In this document: in pieces, positions 24,261 through 39,200 of the stretch
How positions within the stretch are numbered: the stretch's first letter is position 1
Layout: each line of letters opens with the position of its first letter
Origin: Proteles cristata cristata
Taxonomy: Eukaryota; Chordata; Mammalia; Carnivora; Hyaenidae
DNA: 64,000 nt
Reading direction: 5' to 3'
Assembly (NCBI GenBank): GCA_017311185.1
Contig: JAESUZ010003095.1
Location: 310,001-374,000 of the forward strand
Translations under genes and position numbers: made by a program
Notes under the pieces: model-generated
Database searches by the model: none
Told to the model about the DNA's origin: nothing
The model's input: only the letters and a program-made list of their open reading frames with translations

Positions 24261-27200
24261 ATTTCCTAACTAACAAAACCATCTCATTCCTAAGCATAGA
24301 GCAACCCTCTGTCTGGCCTTGTCAGGTAATGAGGTATTTTCATAAGTGAATTTTTCTGATGGCTGAAACATAGAGCTGCTGAAACAGCTTTGCAAATATT
24401 AGGTGATTTTTGATGGAAACCTTGCTTCATGAAATAATGATTTCCACATACCTTAAGAAAAGGATTAATAAACATATTTCTTAATTTTTAAGAATCACTA
24501 TGACCACTATATTTTCAGACAATATAGTAGCATGAGAATCTGGGGAGTCTTTCCATCTAGTGTCAAATATCGCTTCTGCTGTCAAAGCCCCTACCTCATT
24601 TAAATGTGCTTGATTCAGCTTCTGTAGTTTCAAGAAATGACAGCTATTACATTTGTGTGTAAATCAATAGTCCATTTATTGTGTGAGATTTGAAGGCCTC
24701 TTCCAGAAGGTAAGGTGGGACAACTGTTTAGGTCTGAGATTCTTGCTCTCTGATTCTACAGTATTTTTGAATGATGACTTTGCCTAGGTTTTGTGTTTAT
24801 GTCATTTTAAAAGGGCATACTGGTTGAAAGGTAAAGGTTATTTTACACAGTGATGGTAGTTCTGCACATGACAAGCCTCCCGCTTAAAAACTCATGTGTT
24901 CTTCTTGTTTTTCACAGCAAACTGGAGGAAGATTTTTTGTATATGGCTTATGCAGATATTATGGCAAAGGTAAATAAATACATCTTGACTTTAATGTTTA
25001 ATTTTAATAAAGGAAAATCGTTTTCATCTGACAGAAAGATAAAGAATCTATGTGTTTCAGGGTCCAAATGAAATACTGTTAAATCCTAGAAGCCTAAGAG
25101 CCATTAGTCTTAAATTTCCACTTACTGAGAAAATCTCTATTCTAACTTCCTTGACAGTTAATCATTGTTTCCCCATTTATATTTTATTTATGGGGAGCTA
25201 ATTTTCCAAACATTCATTCATTCATTCAACAAATACTCACTGGGCCTCAAGGCATTGTAGATAACATGGAAAATAAGAAGAAAATGCACACACCCTTCTT
25301 GGAGTTTATAATCTGAGGGAGATAAAATGTAGGCAAGTGATTGCAAAAAGCTCTGTCAGGTTCGACGGTAGAGGCTGCTATTAGGGGTATAAGGAACAGG
25401 TTGTATGGTTGTAAGGCCAGCTTAGTCTAAGCTTTAAGGGAGTCGATGACTGTCTGGTGACAAGTGGAGCATGTAAAAATAGTAACAGCTAGTTTTTACT
25501 GAGTCTTGGTTTCATTTATATCTCACAATAGACAGGTGAATGAGGGGATGAGTTTTAAAGAGGAGTCAGGGTGTCCCTGAAGCTTCTCACATGGGCAGTT
25601 GGGTAGATATTGGTACCAGATACTGAGATGGGGACCCCAGAAGAATTGAAGGCCTAGAGTGAAGAGGAAAGGTGACCTATAACATTTTGAACTAATTAGT
25701 TAAATATGCCTGTGGGACAGCCACGTGGAGATGTCAGACATGTGATGAGGCATTCATGTGTGACATTCAGTATCTCAGGGATGGCTTATAAATACAGATT
25801 TGGAATTTACTAGCATTCAAAGGGAACCAAATTCATAGACATGGATGGTCTTGCCCAGAAAGAGAAGGATATCTCTCCCCCATGAGAGGGGAAGGCCTGC
25901 AACCATGCCTCTAAAGACATGCGTGTATGAGAGATGATTAGAAGAAAAGGAACCCATAAAAAAAAAGGCAGGTAGAGAATCTTAAGCGTGAGCATATGTA
26001 GGAACTGTGGATCTAAGGGGGTAGTCAACAGAATCGTATGCTGCTAAGAGTATGGATGAGTAAGGTAAGAATGGAAACTTCTCCAGGATTTATTACATGG
26101 GCATCATGTGACCATGGTGAGAACAGTTTCGGAGGATGATGGAGAAGGGCCATTGGTGGTGCGAGTGCCATAGTGTGGGTATATAAGCAGAGATTCATGA
26201 GTGAGGAGATGCAGCCTAGACGTTTCTTTACCAGAAGATTGAGAGAGACAAAGAGAGAAAAACAATATCCAGATGGAATTGTGAGGTTGAAGGGGGATTA
26301 TTTTTGTTTGCCATTTGTTTACTTTTGTTTAAGAGAGGATTTGAACATGCTCTGTCCTGGTGGCCAGGAGCCAATAGAATGGGCAAGGGAGTTATTTGTG
26401 GTGTGAGACCTTGAATGAATGGCAGGCAGCAGGGGGAGAGCATAGGTTATAGAGTATAAGGAAAACTTGTTACCTTCCAGCTTTATTTTAAACCATAACC
26501 CACAGGGGTGCCTGGGTGGCCAAGTTGGTTAAGCATCCAGCTCTTGATTTTGGCTCAGGTCATGGTCTCACAGTTCATGAGATCAAGCCCCATGTCAGGC
26601 TCCACGCTTATGACATGGGGACTGCTTGGGATTCTCTCTCTCCCTTTCTCTCTCTGCCTTTCTCACACCTGTGAGTGTGCACACACTCTTTCTCCCTCCC
26701 TCTCTCAAAATAAATAAATAAACATTAAAAAAGCATAACCCACAATAAGAAACACATTTATCCAGTATATTTATGGAAACAAAAATAGGTTGAAAGAAAA
26801 TTTTCATGAAATTAATATCCTTCCTGTGAGCAATATAGTCTGATATTTTCTACTTAAATAAAAAAATTATTTTAGATCATGAGCCATTAAATAATTTCAC
26901 ATACAAAATACCTGTCAGCTAGAGTTCTAAATTCCTTAAGTTCTAAAAGCAAGGATGTCGTAGGACTTTCATGGCTTAAACTTATCATTATAACATAAAA
27001 TGACAATTTTTCTGAACATATTTTTCATCTTAAGGGGCACTTGGGAGGCTCAGTCAGTTGAATGTCTGACTCTTGGTTTCAGCTCAAGTCATGATCTCAC
27101 GGTTTGTGTGCTCGAACCCTGCATTGGGTTCTGTGCTGGCAGTGCAGAGCTTGCTTGGGATTCTCTCTGTCCCTCCCCTTCTGACCCTCCCATGCTCTCT

Positions 27201-30200
27201 CTCTCAAAATAAATAAATAAATACACTTTTTAAAAAAAAAAAAAACTTATTTTTTCTTCTTGGTACTTCTAAAGGTAATGAAATTTATATAGGAGACAAT
27301 TTAAAACTGTCCATTCGTAAGAGACATTTCATATTAGTGTTCTAATTTGCTTAAATAGTAAACATTCTTGTTACCTGATAAAAGCCCTATGCTTCACTTC
27401 TCTTCTTTTTTTGAATTTTTTTAATGTTTATTTTTAAAAGAGAGAGACAGCGTGCATGTTGGGGGGAGGCAGAGAGACAGAAGGAGATGCAGAGTCCAAA
27501 GCAGGCTTCAGGTTCTGAGCTGTCAGCACAGAGCCTGATTCAGGGCTCAAACCCATGAACTGTGAGATCATGACCTGAGCCAAAGTTGGACACTTAACCT
27601 ACTGAGCCACCCAGGCACCCCTTTGCTTCACTTCTAATTACAAATGCAGAAGAGGGAAATACCACATAGGTAATCTTAGAGGACAGAGAAGCCAAAATTC
27701 ATCTGTATTTAACATTAGATATATAGTATTTATGGAGGACCACAGATTTGTTTTGCAGACATGTTTTGCTAAAGCCATGTTCTTATTTTTTAAAATTGCT
27801 GATTAACTGATTACATGGGAGCCAAGGTGGCATTAGCACATAGCAGAAAATTCCCCACACTCTGAATCAATAATTCACATCTTTGTTTCTGGAGGGCAAC
27901 ATACGACTGAATACCTTTTCGAAACAGCAGCATTGTCATAGGTCTATGTCCCCTTTACTTTCTCCTTTGCAAACCATGTTTTCACTCTTATTCTGAATTG
28001 GAAAGGGTGATAGTCAATATTTGTTGAATGAACAAAAGAATGTATCCTTGTGTGGGTAGGAGGGTCACATTCTGTGCCTTCCCTCCCATCCCCTCTTCAT
28101 CTCTATACTCAAAATACAGGTAATCATTGAACTGAAAGTAGTTTTCTGATTTGTAACTTAATATTTAATTACTTGTCACTATTCCCTTCGCTGATACACT
28201 GAGTGCTTGCTGACCATAAGAGATCCTTAGATGGGTTGGAACAATCTAGCTTTGAAGAGCTGCCATAGGTACTGGTTAATGACCATCTTCCTTTGGTCAT
28301 CCATAATAATAATAGCTGTTGAGCTGTATTAAATGCTTATTATTCTCAGACACTTATTTCTAAGTGGTAAACCATTAGCATATGTTAATTCGTATAATCA
28401 TCTCAGGAGCCCTCTTCTTTTTCTTACTCCCATCTTAAATATGAGGAAATGGAGACCCAGAGAGGTAAGGGAACTGTCCTAAGCTAAACAGCTAATAATT
28501 GGAAGCATCAGGATTTGAAGCAGGTACTCTCTGTCCTCACCCCTCTTCCTAATTTATCAAACAAAAACTTTAGCTGTGGGAAGTAGATAAAAAGGTATGT
28601 ATGGATAAAAACGTAAGGCCTGAAATTTGGCTCGAACAAAGCAAATACAGGAATAAGTAGGATGTGTAGTTTGGTAGGGACCTCATTAAATATCTCCATG
28701 ATATGCATAAAATTGGCAATTGAATATTTTTATTTTGTAAAAGCACAGTATCATTTTTGGTAGGTCATGAATTCATTGGTCATGCCGTCTACGTTTACTA
28801 TATCTGATACATCTGTGTAAACAATGTCAATGATAAATTAATACCAATTATTTAGTGTTCTATGCAACATTCTTTAGTGCTTTCTGCCTCAACATATTCT
28901 AATCCTTGTGACCTTTTTAATGTTTTTCATGTATCAGAGTTGTCATGACGAGGAAGATGATGATGGTGAAGAAGAAGTGAAGAGTTTTGAAGTAAGATAG
29001 ATCTTTCTAGATTTGTCTTTTTTCTACTTTGAAACATTGTTTCATAGCTTATAACTGACATTTATGTTTCTTGCTTCATGGCTTATTGCAGCTTATTGTG
29101 TCCAGGAACTGCATGTCAGAAGCTGGATAGACAAATCTGAGTCCTAACATTTGCAAAAGTTAAGACCAAGGAACGTAGAATAATGAAATAATCCAATAAA
29201 ACCCATATGTTCAGAATGAGTGTTCCTGAGAACCCTCAGAGATGAGATCGCTTCAAATCGTTCTCATCTCAGTGAATGTTGTGGTCTGAAATTTCCAATG
29301 GACATGGGAGGAAAATACTCATTGAAGAGCAACATGACATCAAGTTTTTAATTAAACCTTTGGTTTGATATTTTCTTCTGAATTGGATTCTTAAAAGATT
29401 CGGCCTCTTTTGACTTGAACCCAATTAGGTCACTCATTCCCTGTACATATGTAGATGGTGGCACAGACCGCAGTTTGCTTGCATGAGGTAGGAATGCATA
29501 TATTCCTAGGGCTATGTTCTATTCTACTATTATTTTTTCAAGTGTTCTCAGCTTGTAAATATCCAGAAAATTAGACTGCTCAATGTCACTTAGCCAGAAG
29601 TAAAGTCAGTATTATTTTTCCCCTTTATTTAGACTTGACTTTTGCTTTCTCTGGAAAAAAAAAAAAAAAAGAGTTGTTGCTAACCACCCCTTCTCTTTGT
29701 TTCTTTTTCCTTTTTCTTTTCTTTTTCTTTTTAGAATTTTCAAAAAGAAATGAAGTGGAAAGAAATAGATTATGTTATTTATGTTTTTCTGCTACACACT
29801 TGGATTTTGAGCTAGGAGACTGGAAACAACAGATTAGTGGCCAGCAGTCAGTCCTTAATTACAGTGGTCCCCTAGAAAGGTACAGGTTGAGAGGTTGACA
29901 AAGAGTAGTGTCCTTTCCAGAAACAATTCAATACAGCATCTCTGCAGCATTGAAGTCAGTGTGTAGAAAGTACAAAAACTAATCTGAGAATACCCCATGA
30001 CTGGGGTTGCTGACTGAGAAAGATGCCATAAGATTAATTTCCTACATGACACTATGATCTTTTCTAGTGTATGTGTGTTCTATTCTCAAATCCGTCTTTA
30101 TTGATAAGAAACTCAGGTAAATTCGAATGAGCTCTGAGCAGCAAATAATATTGTTTTTTCTGAAGTGCACACCATTTATGGTCTATCACTGTCTTCGGAG

Positions 30201-33200
30201 CAATTGTTTATTGCTATTTTGCTTCTTGTCCTCATCCTTCCTTAAGGTCACAGGATCCCAACGCAGCAAGGTAAAACTATATATATGTGTGTATTTGTCC
30301 GGGTCTGAGTTTCAGTTTCTTGTGACATTTACCTTTGTTAGACCCAACATCTTGGATTCTTTTGTAATAAAAGGTCTTGCAATCTTTCTACAAGTTTGTA
30401 GCTCTAATTCAATTGATCCCTTGAGTGCCCGTTCCTTAACAGAGATTTATTCTTCTTGTAATTCCAATAACTCATAATTTGAAATGTTAGCCTATATGTG
30501 AACCCTGGGCTGCAGGGTGTGCTGGGATGGAAGGCTAACCCTTCAGCTGATTAACTTTCAGCTAAGGGTCTTTCAGTACAGCATTCTGGCCTCATCCCTC
30601 TTGATGTTTATTTAATACAAGTCTTGTTACTCTAAAAGAGACATGATAAATGGCATTGCTGATGGGATTGGAAAGAAGTTTGCCTTCCCACTGTGCTACT
30701 AATACCTCTAGTTAGTAACCAGAGAAGCTGTTCCACAATTTTAATGTCGATTTCAGCATTTCATTACAAGGAATAACTTGATAATTATTTCTATCTCTTA
30801 ATATTTTGAATAACTAAGTGCTTGGAACATTATCTAACAAAAAAAACCATTTTGATCTAGGATCACAAAGATTTTTGTTTGTTATGAACCCTGTTAAGCT
30901 TACATTTTATTTTCGTGACACTAATTCATAGGAAAATTGATTAGAACATGCCAGGGGAAAAAAATACCCATCAAGGCTTTAGTTAAAAAAAATTACTGTT
31001 AAAATGAATTTATAATGTCATGAAGAACCTATTTAGAAGAAACAAATGATAATATTTTAACTCACTGTTATGTTTGGAAGAGTATATTATTGTTACATTA
31101 TGATCCTTATAAATGTAAAAATTTGAGTTCATACAGCTGTCAGATATTAATTCTCATTGGATGGATATAATATAGTTAATGGCATATAATAGATATGACA
31201 ATGGTATATTCTGGGCTTACATATTAGGTAATAATGAGTGTGATGCTAAGTTGGTATATATGCTTTTATAACTATCTCAGGTAGACTTCTTTCGAATTAT
31301 TGAGAATTGAAAACATGAAGGGACCAAAGATTTTATTTCCTAGCACCAAAGTTCATGCTCCAAGAATGTATTGATAAGGGTAGATAAGGAAGGTCAGGAA
31401 TGTGTTGCTGGTTAAGAAAATGGTCTTCCTTTGAGAGAGGATACGGTTTCAGGGGGATCTAAAATCAGATTCAGTTTGGTAAATAGGGTCAAATCTGGTT
31501 ATTCCCTCTTCAAAAACGATAAGTTCCTATTCAAGAAAGAAATTTAGGAATGGCTAGTGGTAGAATCAGTCTAGGATTCAGGTCAGACTGAAGACAAGAA
31601 ATCAGGTGAAGCATGAAGCCTGGCCTGAGACAACAGATTACATGCCCTGGATTTAGAATGACTGACAAGACATTCATAGACTGGCAGTTAATCACAAGAA
31701 AGAAGATATAAATGTCTCTCCCGTCCCTCACCATGAAACACGATTTTAAAGTTACTTATGATTGCCATTTATTCATATGCATAACCATAGACAAGATTTG
31801 GAAAGGTTCATCCCTTAACCAGATATTTTACTCTATTTGCATGTGATTCAGGATTGTAATTTATGATATATGCCTAATTCATGTAGTGTGGTACTTTTCA
31901 CAAAATACATACTTTATGAGCAAGTAATATGAACTCTTACCAAGTTGAAAAAGAGAACCAGAGAGGGAGACACTCACCTATGAAGCTATTCTTATCTGAG
32001 GTTGACTCCATAATACTAACAGAACACAGAAAATTTGACCAGACAACTGGATTATTACTTTCTCTTCATAAATTTAGTAATCTACCAGACTGTTTACATT
32101 GAAGTGTCTGGTTGTTTAACATCACTTAGAGATAGTCTAAGAGTGGAATTTTTCATCCAAATTATAAATAATAAATCAAGTTATAAATAAATAATCAAAA
32201 ACTGCCAAAGCAGTTTCAATAATTCTTAAAGCAAATTATGTTAAACAATTTTGAAAATAACATAAAGTGTGTGATAATTTAATTTTATCCCTATAACTGA
32301 CCGATTATTAATATCTGCCGTACTTTCTGTTTCAATTCTTCATCTGTAAGTATACAGTGAAGATATTGAGAAGAAACCAGGTACTTTTAAAAGATGGCAT
32401 TATAGAGAAAATTTTCATGCAGGAGGAAGCGAAGTTTAAGAAACCTTAAACACAGGAGGTGGAGACTAATATGCTGAGTATTTGTCAGCTCTTTTCTTTT
32501 TCCATCACATGTATGTTTTGTTGATATTCTGTTAAAACTTGCCTGATTCAACTTGATTATTCAATTCCCTGCTTCATCAATAATATATGTAAATATTATT
32601 TTCTTGTAACTTTATATAATAACTGTTGCATACTTAATATATATAACTCTTTTTAGATTTGGGACTACTTTAATACTAAAACTACACAAAAAGACAGTTA
32701 AATCTTAAGAAGAGTAACTGAAAAGGAAGAAGTGTTTTAGTAATTACTCAAAATGTTTATTACTGCAGTTGAATGCCTTGTTTGGCTTTGAATTTTTCAA
32801 AAGCCAAAGCCAATAATAATAATAATAACACATTAATAATGTTGCAAGTCCAATAACTTCATTTTTCTGAGCATGATGGGTTTTTCTCAACTAGATGAAC
32901 AAAGAGATTTAGTACCAGAGTAAACCACATTTTTAAACTATGATTTTGCAAAATACCCAGAAACCTCCCCCAGATGGTTGCCTCTTTAATGCCATTCTCA
33001 AAACTCTATGTGTGTGGCATTAAGTGCTAATTCAATGAAAGGATTTCTATGGAATATTAAGGTACTATAATATAGATTTATTTCTTAATAAAACTCCAAA
33101 TTAATGACAGTGGCGCTTAAGTAAGCCAGAGGAATGGAGCATTAACTTGCCTTCTAGACCATCTTTCTCAAACATAGGCAAGTTGCATCATCCTTTGGCA

Positions 33201-36200
33201 ACTGCCCAATTTCTAATTCACAGATGAAGTCTCTGCTGAATCCCTGAGGTTCTGTTATTCTGTATTATTGATTAAAGAGAATTGCTTATCTCTTAAATAT
33301 TAAATATGCATATGGCAGAGTTGATATTCTGTATTAAACAAACTTTAGGAGACTAACTTATATTCTGCCCCAGATGGGCATCAGGCATAACTAAAACGAC
33401 ATAATACCTAACGAATTCATACCAATACCCAGCTCATAGTCCAAAATATGCATCACTAAGTGTAGAAGAATCAATTTAGGCCCAAATGTCTTTAATATCT
33501 AATGCTATTTAGCTGTACCCAGTGATAAAACTGCCTTTGGCTCCTCCAATGATCTAATTTAGAATACAATTCCATTCTTTGGCAATCCTTCAAGAATAAA
33601 TTGGCTATAAGATGCACCCTCTCCAACAGCTATATAATTTGCTCTTTGAATGGGTTCACTTATTCTGCTTATAGGAACAAAGCAATTTAAATTAGAAGGG
33701 CTCCCCAAGTCTTGCCAAAGACAACCCTTACATATAAAAAGTCAGAGATACAGCTATGGATCTAGAACATTGAAACTAATGAAACTGATGATACCTAATG
33801 ATTCCTGTTATTAGGTATACGTATAGTTACTAAGTTTCTACTGCAGAAGCACCAATGTACCCAAAATGCAGACTCAAGTGTTGAGTTGCTTGTTGTACTA
33901 TTGAACCATAGAGAAGGGAGAAGAAACTTTGATGGCCATTGTTCTCATGTCTCTGGCTGCAATTTGCTACCCATACAGTTCTATACCGAAATCATCGATC
34001 TCAAGTAATACCCCCATGTCTTAGCCCAGATTCCTTGGAAAACAGGGCAAAGAGATTATGTGTTAACACTGTATTGGAGTTGAGGGGTGGTACAATCCCA
34101 GGGAAGTAAGAGTGAGGGCAAAAGAGAATGGATGATCGAAGGAAGGAGAGAGCAAATACAAGATAGTGTGGAGCTGACCACAGCTATTCAATAGTAGTGT
34201 CAGATGGCCGTAGAATGACCATATGCATCTTGGAACAGTGCCTAATGGGACAAAGGATGAGCACTGGTTCTGTCCCACCTCTTACCTTTTATTGGTCATA
34301 GGGACTTAATGTATTCATACTTCCTAATGTTAAGCAGATTTTCCATGCACCCCTTGGGGAAGCCAAAGCTAGCTTGGGTCCAGCTGACTGTTCAGGCACT
34401 GCAGTCTCTCTGTATACATGAACTTGGGGCCTCCTTAGTGGGTGGTTGTAGTGGGTAGGAGACAGGTTTCATAACCACAGTAATGGTGTGAGCCATTTCT
34501 AGGGCCCACTCTGCCTCAGAAGCAAGGCACATTGCTAAGTCTGGAGAGAAGGGGTATGGGGCAGGGATGGAGTATGTTCCTGGTATGAGAGAAGTTCCCA
34601 GAAAGCACATATTTCGTATGGTGTCTCATGCATATTGAGTGTGTGGACCTAAATAGCAAACTGTGGAGAATATATTTTTAAACATATAATTGTTCATTTT
34701 TGCTGAACACGACAGTTTTGACTTCATGTGCTGGTATTTAAAAAATAATCCCAGTTGGGATTTATGCTTGACTGCATTATGTACAGCAGATGGGTAACAG
34801 CAGAATCAGTTGAATGAACCACATGTGTTTGAATCCCAACTCTACCAGCTACCTGTGTGATCTTAAACCTCAATTTTCCTATCTATAAAATGGGGCTGAT
34901 TATAGACTCTATTTCATGGGATTGTGGTGAGGATAAAATTAGTTCATACATATAATGCACTCAGAACATTGACTATCACATAACAAGCTCTGTAGGTATT
35001 TGTTGTTACTATTAATTTTAATCAAATCTACCTTCATACAAAATTAAGCCAGGAAGCCCTTAGAGAAACTTTCCCAGGAGGGTGAACAGAACTACACAGG
35101 ACAGGAGACCTGGCTTTTCATCCTCGTGACCTTCAGTGGGTCACATTTAATTTACTCAGTGCCTCAGCTTTTTCTCTTTTGAACTAGATATTCTCAAGGG
35201 TCACACTCACCTTTTAAAGTGTTGATTTGCTGTTCATGGGTGATTTTTCTTCATTTTTCAGGAAAATCTCATAATTCTTCTAAATGCAAGAATACTGATA
35301 AAAGCATGCAAACTTTTGTCACCTTTTCTCCCAATCTTTTGTAGAGGAGTGGGAAAGAAAATAAGCTTCATAGTTTTTAGAACAAAAATGTCACTTTAAA
35401 AATATTTTGTAGAAAACAACCTAGCTTCTGTACATATATACGTTTCTCAACCTTTTTGATATTTTTTTGTTTGTTCAGGTTTTTATTTAAATTGTAGTTA
35501 GTTGGCATTCAAAGTATTGCATAATCTTACGTAGTACAGTTAGATAAAGAAGGGAAAAGTGTTGAGGGATGAAAGGGTTTCAGGGACATGTAGAGCCTTC
35601 CAAGAATGAGGTGAATTCAGAAACCCATGCCTTAGAGTCTTGCTAATTTGCTGGCATTTGTCAACACTCCTGGTTGCAAGCTTTCCAGGAGTCCTCATCC
35701 TATCACATAGATTTCACAGTATGCTATATCAATAAAATAAACATAGTCATCTTGTTTTGGAGAAACAAAAATTCCTGAGGATATTCATGAAAAGCATAGC
35801 ATGTGATATAATGATAAAGGTAGGCAGAAATTCAATATTAGCAGTTATTTGAGAATGTGTACAATAAAATCCGGAGGTACAGGTGACATCGGAAGGTGGC
35901 TGAGCACAGGATAAGTACCCAGAGTCTGGAAGGATGGAAGGACTATGTGTCCCTAAGACAGTCTCCAGAAAAAGCCCTCTCTCGCCTCAACAGATAACGT
36001 TCAAGACTGTCATCGAGGACATCTGTTCTACAAGAGTTGGTCTGGGGTAGGATCAGTAACCATTTGTGAAAACTTAGAGTTATAGACACTTAAAACAACT
36101 AGCACTGAGAGAAGTCAAAACCCAAATAATGAGCTGTCATGATCCATTCTGTGATAAATTGTATTCTAACTTCTCCTTTTTCCCACGAATTATTCCAACA

Positions 36201-39200
36201 CTCTGGGACCCTCGTGATGTAACCTACCTTCATATTATTAGAGGTCATCAGTCACCTTAGTTTTCTTGTTCTCTCTTTTGTCGGTCTACTGGATCTGCAT
36301 AGCATTTCCTTCTGTATTCAAGGCAGCATTTGACGCTCTTAAGGCTTAAACAAATAGGTAAATAAATGAATGCTGTTGTAAGTCAGTTTTTGCTCAGGAC
36401 AAAACACATTTGCTCTCATGATAACGTAATCTAACTTTGCTAATTTGATAACGTCTAATTTTAGAATTGTTCATTCTCCCCACCCACACCCCACACCACT
36501 TTATATTTTGTTCATGGAGTTTCTTGTGATGTAGTATACATTTTGTCAACAGGACCCTGAAATAGAAAATTATTTCAGTGCAGCTGGGTTTTATTGCTTT
36601 AGCATGGTACTGGTTAGTTCTCAATATGCTGAATCCACGGGGAAGCATTTCAACAGGCATGGGGTTGTAAGTGATAAAGGAAGAAGTAAGCCATAATCAT
36701 ACCACATAGTACATTTAAACTTCAGATCCTCCAACACACTAACTGAACTACATTTCTCTGTTTTAGTGCTTCTGTCATCTCTGATCATCTGTTAGTAAAA
36801 AATGTGGCATTTTAAAGTTTGCTTTGGGTGAAAACATATTTTTCTTTTTCTTTCCTTCTTTTCTTTCCTTCTTTTTTCCTTTCTTTTTCTTTCTTTCTTT
36901 CTTTTTTTTTTTTTCGTTAAATAGAAAACATTAGAAACTATGTCCATCCTATTGAAAAGCAGAACTCCGGAATATTATTATACTGTTATATACAAAGGGA
37001 ATGTATACATATATACAAAGGGAATGTTTACAAAGGGAATGTATACAAAGGGAATGGGTTAAAGGTACAGACAACAAATGAAATGAGCTAAAAAAACCAC
37101 AGTTTGAGAATGAGAATTTGTACGTGTATAATTCTTTGACCAAGTATCGAAAATAAATGGCAGAGGCGTCCATCTTGTACCAGCTTTGTAGCCCTTCACG
37201 TGAAGAGATAGCATTTGTAAAATTTCAGATCAGTTGTATATGCTACCTGATAACACATTATTTAGGTCTGCAACTCATTCCATTCATTTTCTCGAAGACC
37301 TGTGATGTGCAGGAATATTCCTGGATATATAGTATATGAATGCGTGTGCTTAAAACAGACATATGAGCCTCTTAGCCCCTGTCCTCCTGGAGATTTTCTT
37401 CTAGGAAACTCCATACATACATTAATTTAACTTTTAAGAAATAAAATTTAAAATTTATAAATGTGGGGGACCATTATTATTAGACAGAATTATAATCTTA
37501 AGTGTTTTCCTAGGACTGCAAGTCGACTCTTTATAAATGTGGCCAACCTACAGTTTCAGAAACCAGAATACTGAACAGAATTAAATGAAATGGAGAACGT
37601 GACTCTTACCTGTATTTTTGTTTTCCCCTAGTCAGAGTTGGCCTGTTTGTGTTGTAAATTGAAGGGCTAACATCATTTCACTGCCGTTTGCTTTTGCCCT
37701 CATAGTCATCTAATTTAATTTCTAAATTTCCATATTTTTTTTCCTTATATGTTGAGATTCAATGTCACCTTGTAGGTTGTGACTACCTTTAAGGTGCCAA
37801 ATAAGAATAGATAGGATTGACTTATTAAAAAATTATGGGAAATCTTTTTAGAAAGAGTTCAGCTCCTGAAAAGATCTACTCACTCAGAACTAGCCTCAAT
37901 GTGCAGCTGAAGAGAAAAACATTATGAAAACCTTTTCAGCAGTTGCTGAAGGCTTGGAAATGCAAAGAGAGAAAAAAAAAAAAGGCAAGCCAACTGGGCT
38001 CATATGGCATTATTTACAGCCTGTAGCTGGGATGCCCACATGGCCCTGAATGCCCACATAACTGAGGAAAGCCCATCAGTATCAGTACAAAAGTTTTGCT
38101 CTCAATAGGCTGCCCTGGTTTAAAATATCTTTCATCTCCATTACAGGGATAAACTATTTTCTCCATCAAGAAGCAAGGGACAGTTGTAATTTTTTTATTT
38201 CCATATTTTTCTCCTGTAAGGCAAGTTGTTGGATGAACTGAATGGATGATTTTTTTCTTCAGGTCTTTTGATTCCACCCTCCCCCCTCTGCCAACCCCCC
38301 CCCCCCAATCAAATCCTAAATGCAAGGCACTCTAGGAGAAAAAAATGGAAGATTCTTAATATTTTATTACAAACTAAAATCATACTAAAAGCAATCATGA
38401 TGTTGAGTACTTCCATCCAATGCCTGCTATTTGATCATGGGTCTGATTTGTTACCCCTGTTGACCTTGAAAAGGTTCATAGCAATCTTATTAGGGAAAGA
38501 GCTGATAATTCCTGGTTGCTCTTGGTAACTGGAACTTTTTCCCAAAGGGAAAATTGAAACTTTGGACTTCCTCCTCCCCACAACCTTTTTTTTGTAATTA
38601 GAATGAATGATTTAGAGACTGAACTAAAAGTAGAAGGTATAATGTTTATTTAAGACTCTATGGCAGTTTAGGCAGAATCTGGAATGGGGCAGGAACCCTA
38701 CTCTTAGAAAGATGCTTTCAAAAGCTCCTTTCAGAGTGCCATTTCCCCGAGCAAAATTCTTTAAAAAGATCTATCTTCAATTTTCTTAGAGAAACTAATC
38801 TGCAGTAAATTTGAAATTAAATAATTTTCTCTCCATCCACATAATCCATCATTTTGTTGTCTGAAAACTTCTGGGTTTAGCTTTCAAGGTTTTATTTTAT
38901 TACACTGTGATAAAATTTCCAATGGAGAGATTAAATTTCATACTCAGAAAGCTCTTCTCAAAGGACAAAGTACCAGAAAGAAATCATGTTAAATATCTTC
39001 TGAAGAGAAAGGCTCCAACTCAATCTGACAAAGAAGAAATTCAAGCTAGAGGTTGACCTGATCCCTCTTTATGAAGTATGGCTTTCCTGCTTCTAGATCA
39101 GTGTATCTTTTTTAGCTCCATAGTTTTTTTCAGAGGAATCATCATCTCCCCTGAGGTATTTATTAATATTGAAATGTAAATGGTGTGTGAGAAAAATAAG

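Larger units (their letters stand above)
24970..28937 (+). other. RYR2: RYR2 intron, about 4.0 kb
   Basis: Holds an L2-like piece (25204-25420), SINEs at 26505-26732, 27035-27245 and 27402-27621, and a MIR (28310-28540). The stretch 25430-26490 shows nothing recognised. Confidence 0.85.

Noticed and set aside
29733..29800. Pyrimidine tract plus AG followed by an open stretch, exon-like
   Set aside because: The frame meets TAG with no usable donor before it, and the residues have no RyR character.
36916..37065. Open frame after the homopyrimidine run, resembling an exon
   Set aside because: It reads through the 15-bp minisatellite to a stop; no donor and no RyR similarity.
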